This document shows positions 11,274 to 23,931 of a DNA stretch of 64,000 bases, one piece after another. The first letter of the stretch is position 1, and every line of letters starts with the position of its first letter. The notes under the pieces are model-generated. The model was not told where the DNA came from. It ran no database searches and was given only the letters and a program-made list of their open reading frames with translations. A program made the position numbers and the translations under genes. The DNA is from Camillea tinctor (Eukaryota; Ascomycota; Sordariomycetes; Xylariales; Xylariaceae): assembly GCA_022578605.1 (NCBI GenBank), contig MU394096.1, forward strand, positions 248,001 through 312,000, given 5' to 3'.

Positions 11274-12739
11274 GTGTAGACACATCCAGTCAACCGCACA
11301 GACACGTCAAGTACATACAAAAAGATGCCACAATCCATCACCCAGCTGTGTGTGGACCACTACAAATAGATAAAGGTAAAAAGGGGTTTAATTCAATGAT
11401 AAGCTGTATGCACTTTCCTTCAGCCAACGATCATCATGCTATAGTAATAATCTGTCACACATATCCATCTCCGAGACTCAGTAGGTCATATGTTGATCTA
11501 TGACTGGAATGGATGTATGCCTTATGTCAGAATATTCATGTATAAATAGGGGAATAATTCTCGAAGAAGATCAAGGGTGAACATAGGCCTTCAAGACCCC
11601 TCATTCCTAGCGTCACTCTATAACACCGTTTGATACCGGTGGAAACGGCTTCTATGATCTCGCTCATGGAATATCCCATTTGAACCGATATTTTGTTGCA
11701 GGATGCTATATATGAGCCAATTGCCTTGTGATAGATTTCGCCTTAAGCAGCATGCTATACACAGAGATATCGACGTCTAGGCTAGTTTTTCAAGATACCT
11801 CGAAATTATGTAGACTGGTTTATTTCACGACCCACACTATCACTATAACCAGACCAACCTTCATGTTCTACATACACCACTAGAAATTATTTTCATCATT
11901 TGACCTCCCCAGAATGCCGGTATGTAGCATCCCCGTAGGGGATTCTAGGTAGGGTCGGGCTATGAGGTTATCACGTACGTGATGGACAACACCGACGTCA
12001 CCCTCGACGAGAGTTGAAAGGAGCTTATCGTAGGACTAAGGTGGTCGAAATCGTGAGCTTGCCCCACAACAAACAAGTCACGACGTTTTCTGGTCGGCAA
12101 AGGCAATACCCACGGTTGGTATACCCATCCGTCTGCCGCCTGGCAATTGCTGCCGACCGGGTCTACGATATATAGGTACATAATACCTACTCATCATTAT
12201 CGTTGTGTATTTCTCGCTCTGGCAATGACGCCTACCTGGGGTTACCTAAGTCTGGGTGCGTGCTGTTGTTTCATGCGGGGAGTAATCGTACAGAACCTTG
12301 GTGCCGGGGTCTGTCAGACTATATGCAGATTATGGGCGACGGGTGGGTTTGAGTACCTAGGTATGGAATATGACCTGTATGATTACTCCATTCGTCAACC
12401 CTCGATTATGGCCTTACGATGATCCTCTAACACTACATACAAACAGCGCTGCATGGTTATGTTTTATGTCACTTGCGCGCTAGTGAGAAGTGTGTACTCT
12501 GGGCTCAATGTCATGCAGCTAGAAGTCATCGTGCAGATTTGATGTTATGGTCGATTAGACAGACAAGTCACTAAGTGCTATGTAAGTCGTCCGGATATCT
12601 GTTTCTGGAGCTCAATTTTTTATCCTTCACAAACAAGCTATACATCACATAGTTCACTCTCAAGTCTTCATCAGCCACCCGCAACATTAGCTAGGCAATC
12701 TGCATGAACATCAATTAACACATTAGCCTCTTTTTCAAA
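11274..12739. other. Intergenic region, no supported gene
   Basis: 3' flank of the transporter and upstream region of the small secreted protein gene. A TATA-like GTATAAATAGGGG lies at about 11540 with no convincing open frame downstream. Only short open frames without domain character occur. Confidence 0.45.
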
Positions 12740-12949
12740 ATGAAGTGCACCTTGTCTACTATTCTGCTTCTTTCTGGCTCATCTGTTGCCGCGCCCTTCG
12801 CTGCTGTTGCTCTCGTCAACCGTGCTAACGGTGCCTTAGTCGACCAAGCTGATAGTGCCTTGATTGACCGAGCCGACGGCTCTGTGATCGATCGCCTTCA
12901 GAACAGAAGAGCGTTACAGAATACCAACCTTCTCTGCCCGAACACCTAG
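12740..12949 (+). CDS. Small secreted protein with 8-residue tandem repeats
   Basis: 69 residues, single exon, with AAA immediately before the ATG. Residues 1-18 form a typical signal peptide (Lys at position 2, a Leu/Ile-rich core, cleavage after SSVAA or nearby). The mature part is four consecutive 8-residue units: ALVNRANG, ALVDQADS, ALIDRADG and SVIDRLQN (residues 24-55, DNA 12809-12904). A short tail containing one Cys follows. The DNA units differ mostly at synonymous or conservative positions, which suggests the protein pattern is kept. There are no Lys-Arg processing sites as in known repeat-type ribosomal peptide precursors. Just downstream another frame stays open for a few codons, so the 3' end could be frameshifted or spliced. 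Family unrecognised; a candidate secreted peptide or effector. Confidence 0.6.
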   Translation: MKCTLSTILLLSGSSVAAPFAAVALVNRANGALVDQADSALIDRADGSVIDRLQNRRALQNTNLLCPNT

Positions 12950-14500
12950 CTACTGCAAGGCTCACCCCGTGTCATAAGGTCCCGAGCTTGGTAGTAACGA
13001 CATAGGACTAAATCGGTTCCTGGCGGCAGGCTGAAAGCTTGTCTCGAGTCCTACCTACGATATACATAAGCGACTGAGATGAACTATCCAAAGGTTGAGA
13101 AATCCTGTGAAACAACTCTGCAGGTGACAGCTGGCTTGGTTTGTGATGGAGGACTCCCATTTTGCTCGGCAAGGTCTTCTGAAAAAGCGAGATGGAGACA
13201 GAGAGATAGGGGTGTTTGGAAATGTTTGGATTTCTCTCAATGTTGAGACAGTGGGAACTTATCTCCGTCTGAATGGATAGGTACAGTTATTTGACCCGGG
13301 AAACTGTTGATAGAATTCGACGGACTGAGGCTATATACCTCATTCGCAATACGCTCGTTACTAAAGCTGCGTCTCCATTTCACGATGCTGATGATATAGA
13401 GCTTCCACCAATATAATATAAAGAACTATAATGGTCAGTGCGCGCGCTCTCAGAAACTATGGGGCAAAGCTCCATAGTAAGGTATATAAGGAGCTTCTTT
13501 TTCTTATTACTGAGAGCGTTACTAGGCATACCATCTTATATACTATCCCCCCTACTTTATATTATTACTTATTATCGTTCTAGATGATCTAGAGGGCCAC
13601 GTACTGCGAACTAAGGTTATCCCATTCGAACACCCTCACTATTAGTATTTGTTAAATTTCTTTGGAGGGTTGGGTGGCAATTTGGGGCTTGGGGCTTGGG
13701 GCTACCATAGCGATGACGGATATGTGATCACAGATAATGACCTTTTGCAAGAATGCCTTCCGTATGGCGGTGGGCAAAGGATAGGTATTGCATTGGATTC
13801 TGCACCTAATTAAATAGAATGCAATCAGTCGTGATTGGGTAGGTTTAAAGGCCGCGTAAGGTTGTGACAGATGGTTTCTTAACTAAACAGCCAAATAGGG
13901 AGGTTTGGGTTACGATAGCAGTAGCACACAAAGGTGATGGGGATTTCCTTTTTTTTTTAGCAATGGAAAACATTAGGTATACTTGGTAGTATACACAGTA
14001 ATGTGTCTGTTTCCAACAAGGAGTGAAAACAAGGATTGTTGTGTTGATGTCTCGTTCTCGAAATAAAAGCACAAGTGTTTAAGTAATAACTTCTATATTG
14101 CCTAGGTTCTCCTCATCTCCACGTACGGCAGTTCGTTAACCGCGTAGGTGGTTCAATAATGATCCCCGGTGTTGTACTGCTTCTTTACCGGATTTTAGTA
14201 AAAGCACCAATAAATTATGCATGACGAACCAATCCTCGTTTACTCAATCACGGTTGCAGTCAATCGATACGACATTGCACCGATCGAATAGTTTATGACG
14301 CTCAGATATTGAGGATTCTGTTATAGGGTAAGTTCAAAGCAACTCGGGACTATCGAAAATGTAATATATATACATGTGTTTCCCCTCAAACACATAAGAT
14401 CTACAATGGTTATAGCGTAGATAAACTACTTATGTTGTGCCAGAAAGAAATTGTGATACCCCATATAATCAAGTACTTTGAATACATGAGATACTAGTAG
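12950..14500. other. Intergenic region with nested inverted repeats
   Basis: About 1.5 kb without a supported gene. It holds the nested hairpin-forming repeat at 13445-13518, a run of three GGGGCTT units at about 13685-13701, and an oligo-T tract near 13950. No open frame with domain character was found. Confidence 0.45.
13445..13518. repeat. Nested inverted repeat (hairpin within hairpin)
   Basis: Outer arms CGCTCTCAG (13445-13453) and CTGAGAGCG (13510-13518) are perfect 9-base complements. Inside them ACTATGG (13456-13462) and CCATAGT (13472-13478) form a second perfect hairpin with a GC-closed loop. The arrangement could be an RNA fold, a regulatory site or the remnant of a small foldback element. 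Confidence 0.6.
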
Positions 14501-16391
14501 ATGTATAACATGTATGTGGCCAGGAGCTCTCTTTCCATACTCCTAGCATCAGCCGGGACAGCACTGTCAAGTGCAACTTCTTTTACTATTAGTTCTACCC
14601 TTGAGTCCCTCCAGGTCGGTCAACCCCAGGAAGCATTTGTAAGCTATTCTATTGAGTTTTCCTCATTTCCTGATTTTGCTGGTAAGTTTCAATTCGTGGA
14701 CTGAGAAATACGTAGTCATCTGATCCGATAACTAGGAAACAACTCCCACCCAAACGAGTTCTCAAACAACTTGTTAAACAATTTAGGGAACTTGACCGGA
14801 ACCAAACCATACATCAGGGTTGGTGGCAACACACAAGACTTTGCCATCTACAACTCTGATCTCCCAGTCGGGCTAAGTGGTACTTACAACCTAACACGAT
14901 CCGCTGATTATCCCACTACCATTGAGATCGGGCCATCATTCTTCGAATCGTACACCACATGGCCGGACGTCAAATTCTCCCATGGCTTCAACCTGGGCGG
15001 TAACAACGATAGCAGGCGATGGGACACTCTCCTGCAGACTGTTCCGCTCGCTTGCGCGGCTCTAGGGAAAGATAATTTATACGTCTGGGAGTACGGCAAC
15101 GAGCCAGATTTATTCTCTACAAACGCATTGTCTCCCGTCCGGTCTCTTGAATGGAACGAATCGGACTACGTCGTGGAATGGCTCAATGGAACGAGGACTA
15201 TCAAAGCCCTCCTGCAAGAGCACTGTCCCGAGCTCGTCGGCAACGACACGTACGGGTACATGGCGCCCTCGTTCGCTGGTACTGATCTTCACTTGAAAGC
15301 CCCTATCGCTTGGGCGGATGGCTTGGATGAGGATGGGGATATCAAGTATTTCTCCTCGCACAAGTATGCTTTATAACACCCCTCGAAAACCCCCCCGGGG
15401 GCTTAAATTTGCGCGGTCCTAATCTCTACCCTAGCTATATCACCAGCGCCGACTCCCTCGGCGTGACCCTCCAAGGCACGCTCATGAACCACACCCGCAC
15501 GATCGAAAGCATATCAGCCCATCTCACCGAGTACGCCTCAAGTCAGTAGCTTCCCCCGCCCCTTTCTCCCCTCCCCACTAACGGCGCCCCCCTCTAGTCG
15601 CGCCCCCCAACACCCCGCACATCTTCGGGGAGCAGAACTCGCTCTCGCACCAGGGCCGCCCGGGCACAAGCGACACCTTCGGCGCGGCGCTGTGGGCCCT
15701 CGACTTCAGCCTGTACTGCGCGGCCGCGGGGCTCGCCCGCGTGCACACCCACATGGGCACCAACTACCGGTACGCGTCGTGGCAGCCCGTGGCCACGGAC
15801 CGCGCCCCGGCCGGCACGCGGCCGCCGTACTACGCCAACATCGCGACGGCGTTCTTCGTCGGCGACGACCGCGCTGCCGTGGCGCATGTGCCGTACGAAG
15901 GGGGGAGCGAGGTCGATGCGGCGTACGCGGCGTATGTGGATGCTGGGCTGGCGAGGATCGCGGGTAAGTTCAACTTTTTTTTTTTAATTTTCTTTTTTTA
16001 ATTTTCGGGAGTCGTTCGACCTCCTCGTTTTGGAAACTCCCCCGCTAACCAACCCCCCTTTCTAGTCCTCAACCTCCGCGCCTACAACTACACCATCCCC
16101 CCGAACTCCACGCGCCCCGCCCGGCCTCTGCGCGCGTATACCCTGGACCTAGGGGACGGCGCCCCCGCGGACGGGACGCAGGTCCTGGTGCGCCGGCTGA
16201 GCGCTAACGGCAGCGATGCTATCACGGGGATCACGTGGGATGGGACGAGCTACGCGCTCGAGCTGGATGCGGGGAGGCCGGTGCGACTGGAGAATGTGAC
16301 GGTCGGCGAGAGGGTGGAGGTGCAAGGCGGGATCGTCGAGGTGGGTGTGTCGGATGCGGAGGCTGTGGTGTTGGATTTTCTGGGGGTGTAG
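14501..16391 (+). CDS. GH79-family glycosidase (beta-glucuronidase-like)
   Basis: Five exons: 14501-14681, 14736-15363, 15435-15541, 15598-15963 and 16066-16391. They sum to 1608 nt, giving 535 residues. The N-terminus is signal-peptide-like (a hydrophobic stretch at residues 10-25), so the enzyme is probably secreted; many NxS/T sites agree. The catalytic acid/base lies in EYGNEPD (Glu183) and the nucleophile in IFGEQNS (Glu317), the order and spacing expected of the clan-A (beta/alpha)8 barrel. A C-terminal beta domain follows (NLRAYNYTIPP onwards). GH79 members remove glucuronic acid or 4-O-methylglucuronic acid from glycans such as arabinogalactan; the exact substrate cannot be read from sequence. 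Exon 4 is markedly GC-rich compared with exons 1-2. A second GH79-like gene lies at 45025-46656. Confidence 0.88.
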
Positions 16392-16961
16392 GGTAGGGAG
16401 GTTTAATAGGATGGGATGGGATGTTGAAAGAACGGAGGGGGGAGGGGGAGCAAGGTGTACGACTAGGGATTGAATATCAAACTTCGTATCATATTATGTG
16501 AAGCAATAGGTATCCCACCCTCCCTCCTATTGCTTGGAAGTAGATATACAAGCCATAGATCGACCAAACACACTTATTCCTCGCGACTCGCAAATCTGTT
16601 CGAAGCCTCCCAAGGTATCCTCGTTCATGACATGGACATTCAGAGATATAGGTATAATTTAGATCCATGGCTAACTCAGAATACACATAGTAACTTTGAT
16701 ATAGGGATTATTAGTATGTATTCTGTTTCAAGAAAATATCTTTTTTTCTTTTCTTTCTCCAATCCGGAGGGGTATCCTGTCCTAATCCTAAACACATCTG
16801 TAACTCTCATCAGTTCAACATAGAGAAGCTCGATCCAAAAAAAACCACAAAGAAAATACTGTTTCATCCCGCAATCCCCCTATCCATCACCCCCCGAACT
16901 CATCATCGTACACATACACACATACTCTCACACAAACACATTAATATCGTATAATACCCCC
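16392..16961. other. Intergenic region between convergent genes
   Basis: The 3' flanks of two convergent genes. G-rich just after the glycosidase stop (16390-16455), AT-rich further right. Nothing else supported. Confidence 0.5.
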
Positions 16962-17953
16962 CTAAGCATACTGCTGTCTCAGCGGCAGCTTCCGCTCCAA
17001 GCTGTTAAAGGCCATGGTCCGGGGCGTGAAGGGCACGGTGCCCGTCTGCGGGGTCTGGGGTATGTTCTGCATCTCCCACGAGGCCGGGTTCTTCATGCGG
17101 GGAGTGCCGTCCGAGTCCGAGCCGGCGCCTCCTTCCTCCGCGTCCGGATCGCGCTTGTCGTCCTCGTTGGGCAGCATGGCCCAGATGTTGAGGCCGAGGT
17201 TGACGACGGTGATTGACCTAATAAGCGGGGAAAAAAAAAGACATTAGTTAGGAAACGTGAAGACTGAATTAGAGGAAATGGAAAGCAGGGCTTGGAGAGG
17301 GTATCATGGAGGTTTGAGCTTACAGCATGATGGCGGTCGCGGCAAACGTGCCCTTGGCTAGGGTGCAGCTGCTCTGCACGCTCTTGTTGGCGGCGACGGT
17401 GCACGGCTTGGCGATGTACCAGGCGACAGGGCTCGGGTAGTTGGGGTCGAGGTAGTCGGGGCCGGCTTGGCCGTATACGCTGGTGGTGTACAGCGCGACG
17501 AGCGAGACGTTGAAGATGAGGGCAATGACCGGGTACCAGACGTGCATGATGAAGGAGATGAGCTTGGTGAGCAGGAAGAAGAGGCTAATGACGGATATGG
17601 CGACGTTGAAGTTGGTCAACCTATTCAATTCCTCAGTGTTAGCTACGGCTTGCCTCTCCCTCCATTGCGAGCAGCATTGGAGGGAAGAGTACGGGGTTTA
17701 CGACTTACGCCAACGTCCACACGAAGGGGATGTTCGGTTGCGGCTCGTGGTTAGCGTAGGCGTAGAGGATGACATTCGGACTCGAATTGAAGCCGAGCTC
17801 GTGGCCGGCTCGCCACAGCTTCGTCCGGTACAGGTCTGGCTGCGCGATGCCGAAGACAACCAGCACCGCGACGGTAGCGAACAACTCCGCTACCATCATG
17901 ATGTACATCGCCCTCGTCGACCTCCATTGACGGTGCAGTACTATGTAGGCCAT
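16962..17953 (-). CDS. Four-helix integral membrane protein (MARVEL-like)
   Basis: Three exons: 17953-17709, 17620-17324 and 17217-16962. They sum to 798 nt, giving 265 residues. Introns have GTAAGT, GTAAGC and TAG/AG acceptors, and joins keep the frame. Four hydrophobic segments are evident: about residues 15-36 (AMYIMMVAELFATVAVLVV), 80-108, 112-136 and 170-193. The first loop has an NSS sequon and an aromatic stretch, and the third-to-fourth helix loop has two Cys. The C-terminal 70 residues are hydrophilic, acidic then Pro/Thr-rich, and probably cytosolic. The topology fits fungal MARVEL-type or related four-pass proteins, but no diagnostic motif proves it. Function unknown. Confidence 0.8.
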
Positions 17954-20900
17954 GATGAAACAAGCCTAGGCCGTGGCGGAGTAAAGAGGAAATATTGGTG
18001 GTTATAGGCGCAAGTTCCCTTCCTTTTTATTTCTTATTTCTGATTTCCCTCAGAGGATTTTCCTTCCCTTTTCGCGATACCAATTTGATGATCTGTCGCC
18101 GACCAGCAGCGATGATTTCGAATCTCACATTGGAATGCCAAGTGGACTGGGCGTTGATCGCAAAGTGGTCAACTCAACCAGATCAATGAGCCGGGATTGC
18201 GGTTTTAAGAAGCTTGAATTCCTTTTCTTCTCTTTACTCTTGCCTCTTTCGTCTCTCTTTTTTTTTTTTCCTTTTGAGGGCTGAAAGGAAGTGAGAAGCT
18301 GACTTGACGCCGGACTCGAAAAGGGGAGTCGAATCGAGGTTAGGGAAGGACATTCTGGTTGTTGGCCCGGCTGGGATTTTTAAGAAATGGGCGGGTGCCA
18401 GTATCCCAAGAGCCCGTAAGGCGGCTGCAGGTCAATCACAGGTTGCATAGTGATATGTCCAGTTGAGACCAATGAGAGAGGCCGACGACGGTGTCAGGGA
18501 GGTGTAAGCGCCGGCTTGTGGTTCGTGAGTGGGCGCTTCGCACACCCGAGAGGGCAGCGCTCTTTGGGATTGGCTTCATGGATGACCCACCCCCAATTGG
18601 GGTATTGGCCAATGAGCTGGCGAGACGCTATGAGAAGAGCATGTCAAAACAGGGATCCCATTGGTCTGTTAAATGTTAAATACCTATAGCGAGTTTTCCT
18701 ATACTTATGAGAGGTGAGGTGATCATTACCATTCACCACCAACTCACCTTCTTGCTTACTATTGTAACCTATTTAGGTAGTTAGTGCTATATATGTACAT
18801 GAAGTGTAGCCTTTCAAAGACCAAAAATAAGATCATTTGAGAAGGCTTAACAAAAGCTTGATTTTCAATACGATCAACTGAGGCTTAGTATATGTACACC
18901 ACTCTTACACTCACTCACACACATACACAAACAAAGCCTTGTCTACAAAAGAGAGAGAGAGAGAGAGAGCCTGCCTTGCTCATTTACACCACACTAATTG
19001 GAGAGCGGCTATAAAACCGCCCGGCAAACAGGAATCGCGTCAGAAACAGGTGATGCGAGGCTGTAAACCCTCATTACTGCCAATCGGTGTTTGATCATAG
19101 TTGGTTGTTCGTAAGGTGAGGGATGAAATAAATAGGCTCGAAAGACATTTGAAGTCGTATGTTGTTTAACCCGCCTATGAGTCTCTGCGCTTGATGAAAC
19201 CCCCAATCCGTTGTTGATGCTTCAATTGATGCATGTAATGTTGTTGTAGGTAATGATAATGTTCTTTTGTTTTTGTTTAAGTTAGGTGCGTGGCCTGTGT
19301 GGCCGGGGCCTAAGTGTGATAGGTTTGAATGAATTCAATCCACACCCAGTCAATTACCGGATCATCTTCAGCTATGTAGTGTAAGCTACTTCAGCTATCA
19401 TATGATCTTCGATTATCTCTTGTACAAAAGAGTTGGGGCATAATGAGGCTATATCTATCAATTGTGGATATGTGCTGGAAGCCCGATATGTAATGCAGTG
19501 TAGTGGGAAAGAATCTCTTGGAAGATCGCGGGGCGCGAATGCAAAAACAGTTATACTAGACGAACCACATGAAATGTAACTTTGACGTTGAGCACATATT
19601 GGTTCCCTGACCCCCGAGCCACGGCGACAATGACATATCGCACCTTGGCACCAGTTTGTGAGTCGTTGTCTGAATGCTTACATGTGCCCCCCCTGACTCG
19701 TGTATCCTCCGCATGTATCGTCCGTCCATCACCAATGATAAGATCATTGAGGTATAAATCAACCTGCCTGTGTGTCTGGTTATCTGGTACATAGCGCTAA
19801 TATTGACAGTAGGTTAGGTCAGGTAGTAGATTAGTATCAACAAACCCATACTCCGTGTCCTACCGTGATTTCGTATTACGCTTGGTTCGTCAATAAGAAT
19901 ATAGTAGTACCGTACTACACTATGTGTGGTCAACTGGAGGAAAAAGAAATAAAAAGAGTGTAAGATGCTGAAGCAAACGGAACTGTCGGAGAGCAGATGC
20001 CCAAGTTATGAGGGTGTAAGATGGGCTCCTCTAGAGTGTGGATTCTCCTTCTCTTTCTCTTTTTATTTTTATTTATTTATTAAACCCCCATTCCCTATAT
20101 TGTGCGTGTCTCGATTAGATCAATGACCTTAGCGACCCAAACAAGGCTTTTTGGGCAGATCGACGATCTCCTCTCGGTGTCATTAACGAGAAAATAGCGA
20201 GAAAGGTGGTCTGCTAACTTGCCAGCCTGCGCAACCACAACCTCCAACGGAAAATCGCCGGTCTTACGCCCAGCATTTGTTAGACCGATCTAGACTTTAA
20301 GGATCGACAGTGACCCGTCACACGGGCACTGGCGGCCTAGAAGGCCTCATCAATCAGGGGAACAGCTCCCGCCTGTCTCCGTAATAAATGCAGCGCGGAT
20401 CTACCCAGACATCTCCCACCGTGTACGACGCGAGGCTCTGGATCTGACTGCCACAATGTACACTAGCTTGGAAGAAGAGGGGAAGTGGGAACTGATTTAG
20501 AGAAATGATTATTAGTGTTATCAATTCTTCTTTCTTTTTTTCCCTTTTACTGTAGAAGGATGGAATAGAACTTTGAACATTATAGCTCAACCGGAGATGG
20601 GAAATAATTTCTAGGTTAGTCAACCTTATGTATATACCTAGGCACATACTACCTAGGTAGTGTAACTGAGGTTCGGTAAACTTAGTATGTACCGAGGGAA
20701 GTATGTATGTAAGTTGCCGCCAATCCGAAGAACAAGGCGCGTTGGAGCCAAGCTAGGTGCATCTCAGTCCTCTTAAAGAATACAGTGTTATAGGAGAAGG
20801 AGAAGGAGAACTATAGGATTAGGCAGTAGATATTAAACTCTCAAGCTGCTAGTTACACTACATAGGTCCATGTAGTAATACCTATCTAGTGGGCGATTAT

Positions 20901-23900
20901 GTATGGCAAACATCCAATTCGGGGGTCTACGGTGTATTGAGAAAGAAAAGATGGAACAAATGCTAGGGAGCAGCTGACGCAATTGGTGACTAGGTCTCTC
21001 TACATACACTTACCTACACAGTCGCACAGGTATTAGTGGCACATAAAGTTTGAGACTTGGTAACTTAATTCGTTACCGGGAAAGACTAAAGACTAAAAAT
21101 ACCGATAATCGAATGTCAACGGCTACACCACACGTTTCTCTGGAACCAGATCAACTTAAACACGATCAATATCCAACGACCACGATATCAGGGTTTCAAT
21201 CAGGGTATAGATGCATACTAGGGGGGAGGAAGAGGCCCCTTACTTTAGGACTAGGAGAAATAAAAAAGGTCCAGGTAGCCAGTAGGAAGGCCTGTATACG
21301 ATAGCTTTCGGCGGAATAAACTAGGGAGGCTAGCGCTCTAAGGTAGCACCGACTCATTCGGCTTGATTCAGAATCATCGTCGACCTCAATGCAATGCACT
21401 TTCACAATGCGGCCACCATGTGGAGATGATGGATGTGCTGTCATGCTATCGTCTTCAGTCGGATGCTGGTCATAACCTCCCCCGATGTATAATATGTACA
21501 TACATGTGCATGTATGTGCGTGTTCTCACGGAAGCAGGAAGGTAATCCAGATGGTGTTTTGTAGAGACCAGAGGTGTGGTGTAGGTTACTTAAAGTTAGT
21601 ATCGTCCGATTGTTCCAACTTTGCACAACGGGAATAGGCTCAAGCTGGAGCTGAAATTATGCAACGCAATGACGTCCCCCCACTCGTAGATTGCCTTAGA
21701 TGTACGGAGTACGTACATAAGTCGATACGTAAGATTCATGTACATGTGGTTTCAACCAGGCTCTATGGCACATGGATATAACTTATCGCTTCGGCAATAA
21801 GAACCCTACCTGTCTGCCTGTGCAACTCTACACTACAACTATACCACTTGGTTCTTTTTTTGCTTTTGGCAAGATGGATGGATGCATGTGTCCGATCTGG
21901 TCTGGGCATACTCCGTACCATAAGTCCATTTATACCTAGAATTGATAATTCGTACATATACATATTACCAATAACGACCCACCATACCTTATCAAGCCTG
22001 TAAATAACGGCCAAAGATCGGACATGGCGAGGCAGAAAGAAGAAGAAAATACTACAATTCGAATGGGAGGGAAGACAAAGTCCTAAACGACTAGGTTACC
22101 TAGTTGGTAAGTATATAAAATATCGGACCTTTGGGCGGGGGTTGAGCGGGGAGGGGGGAAGAGGCTTTAGCGGATGTAAAGACGTTAAAGTTGCTAATAA
22201 GTACCTAGGATAAGGTGTATACGTATGAACATGGTTAAGCAACCACTACGAAAGAAGGAAGAGAAAGAAGAAGAAAAAAAAAAGAAATATATAAGTGAGA
22301 AGCAATACATGTAATAATTATAGTAATAATTGAGCGCTACACTATATACACTACTTATATATATTGCATCTGTATAGGTTAGTTATAGTGTTGTAGCACA
22401 CTACAACTACCAGACTACCTTAACCACAACCACTATACGGAATTGGCAACAACCGAGTTCGGTTTAAGTGATCAGCTATAATAAGCTACTAGCGTAAAAT
22501 GTACAGCTGCAACTACACAAATGCGCATGGTACCAGGAGATCTTCATGTTGCTTGCCCCGAATCGATACCCGCAGTGCTGGAGTTCGAACCACATTTAAC
22601 AGGGGTCATGGAGGTAATTGGGGGGAGGCCTGGAACACGAACAGCACGAATATGACTTAGACCCTTGCATCCCCAATTTCAATCGGGGTTTCCCATCTCT
22701 TATCCTTTACCATTGTATGGTTGACCTGTCCTCGAATCCAATTATGCTTTAACCCCAAACCATATCCACCAACCCAGTACATACTCCCTGTAGTACAGAC
22801 CTACTCATACTTTTTTTGCTTACATTGAAGTGGAAACCATAGGTACTGTGCCATCCGGCTGTCGCTCCTGCTGTTCGTTTGCTGGTTGTATCTGTACAGC
22901 TGTAGGTATAAACTCTTTTTTTTGTCTTTATTTTTGATCTTTTTATCTTTTCCCTTTCTTAAATTTTACTTTATCTTGTTTCTTTTCTTTTTCTTCTTCT
23001 TCTTCCTCCTCCTATCCATCGCGAACCACTTGTCATCGTAGCAATTAATCGCATACAAAAGGGAAAAAGGACCCAAAAAAAAGAGGACATTATTTCAGCA
23101 ATTACTATAGCAAGAGAAGAAAGAGCTTACACTACCTTACCTTACCATTTACATTTACTACGTACGCATTGTGCAGCTCGTCAACCCTGCTTGTAACCCT
23201 GTCGATACAACTATACCTACTCGATCTTGACAAGCACAAGCAAATACACAAGAGTGTGTAGCAAGCCTCTACCGCCTTTTATTTTTATTATTATATTTTA
23301 CTTTACTATATTACTTTCTTCAATATCTGTTCTATTACATTATCACTATACAGACTTGCCCTAAACAGTGGTTTACTTCCTGTAGTTCGGGAGGGTTTTT
23401 GTCTCTTGTCTCTTGTCTTGGTTTTACATCTTCTGCCTTCTCCCACTTATATCTCTTCTTTTTCACCATACCTTCATCGGGCGTAGTTATTTGGCAAAGG
23501 GGCCAAGCTTTATTAGTTTCGGTCAGACAAAAAATAATAATAACACTCTAGTGGCCAGGTTTGCGCGAGGTCGGAACAGACTTGCCTAGCCTATACAACG
23601 TATGTCACCCGCATTATTCCTCTTCGGTCTTTAGTTTCTTGATGCTTCGCTGCCACAGCCGTCTTCACAAATTTCTATACCAGCGTCGCATGTCGATTGA
23701 CCGAGCCTGTCAATGGCCACGGCCAGACCATCCACCTCTCCGTCACTCTTCTCGCTAGTTACTCTGGCACTGTCCACGAAACAGGGGCGGAATCAGAACC
23801 TAGTGTTTGGTGTTGCTGCTAGTTATCCTCCGTAACGAAAAAGGAGCAGAGGTTGAAAAAAAAAAGAAGGAAATTAAAGAAGGGGAAAAAAGAATAATAA

Positions 23901-23931
23901 AAATAGAAGGAAAAAAACACAAGTCACTTTC
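17954..23931. other. Six-kilobase gap including a long promoter/leader of the histidine kinase gene
   Basis: No open frame with domain character was found on either strand. The left part is the upstream region of the membrane protein. A GA microsatellite lies at 18951-18969. CCTAGG palindromes recur around 20637-20660 and 22080-22110. From about 22900 to 23500 the plus strand is dominated by C/T tracts, and from 23850 to 23931 by A/G tracts, as is usual for promoters and 5' leaders of long fungal regulatory genes. Around 22515-22600 an apparent tRNA-like string was examined and rejected. Confidence 0.5.
22910..23480 (+). promoter_or_regulatory. Pyrimidine-rich promoter/leader region of the histidine kinase gene
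   Basis: Long runs of C and T on the coding strand (for example 22918-23012) lead into the hybrid kinase gene. Such CT tracts commonly lie just upstream of fungal transcription start sites. The exact start site cannot be placed. Confidence 0.4.

Noticed and set aside
5806..16391. A secondary-metabolite cluster around the ABC transporter
   Set aside because: No polyketide synthase, peptide synthetase, terpene cyclase, P450 or cluster regulator is found next to it in this window.
22515..22600. A tRNA-like string on the minus strand (GGTTCGAACTCC and GGGTATCGATTC)
   Set aside because: B-box-like words occur, but no acceptor, D or anticodon stems could be paired into a cloverleaf.
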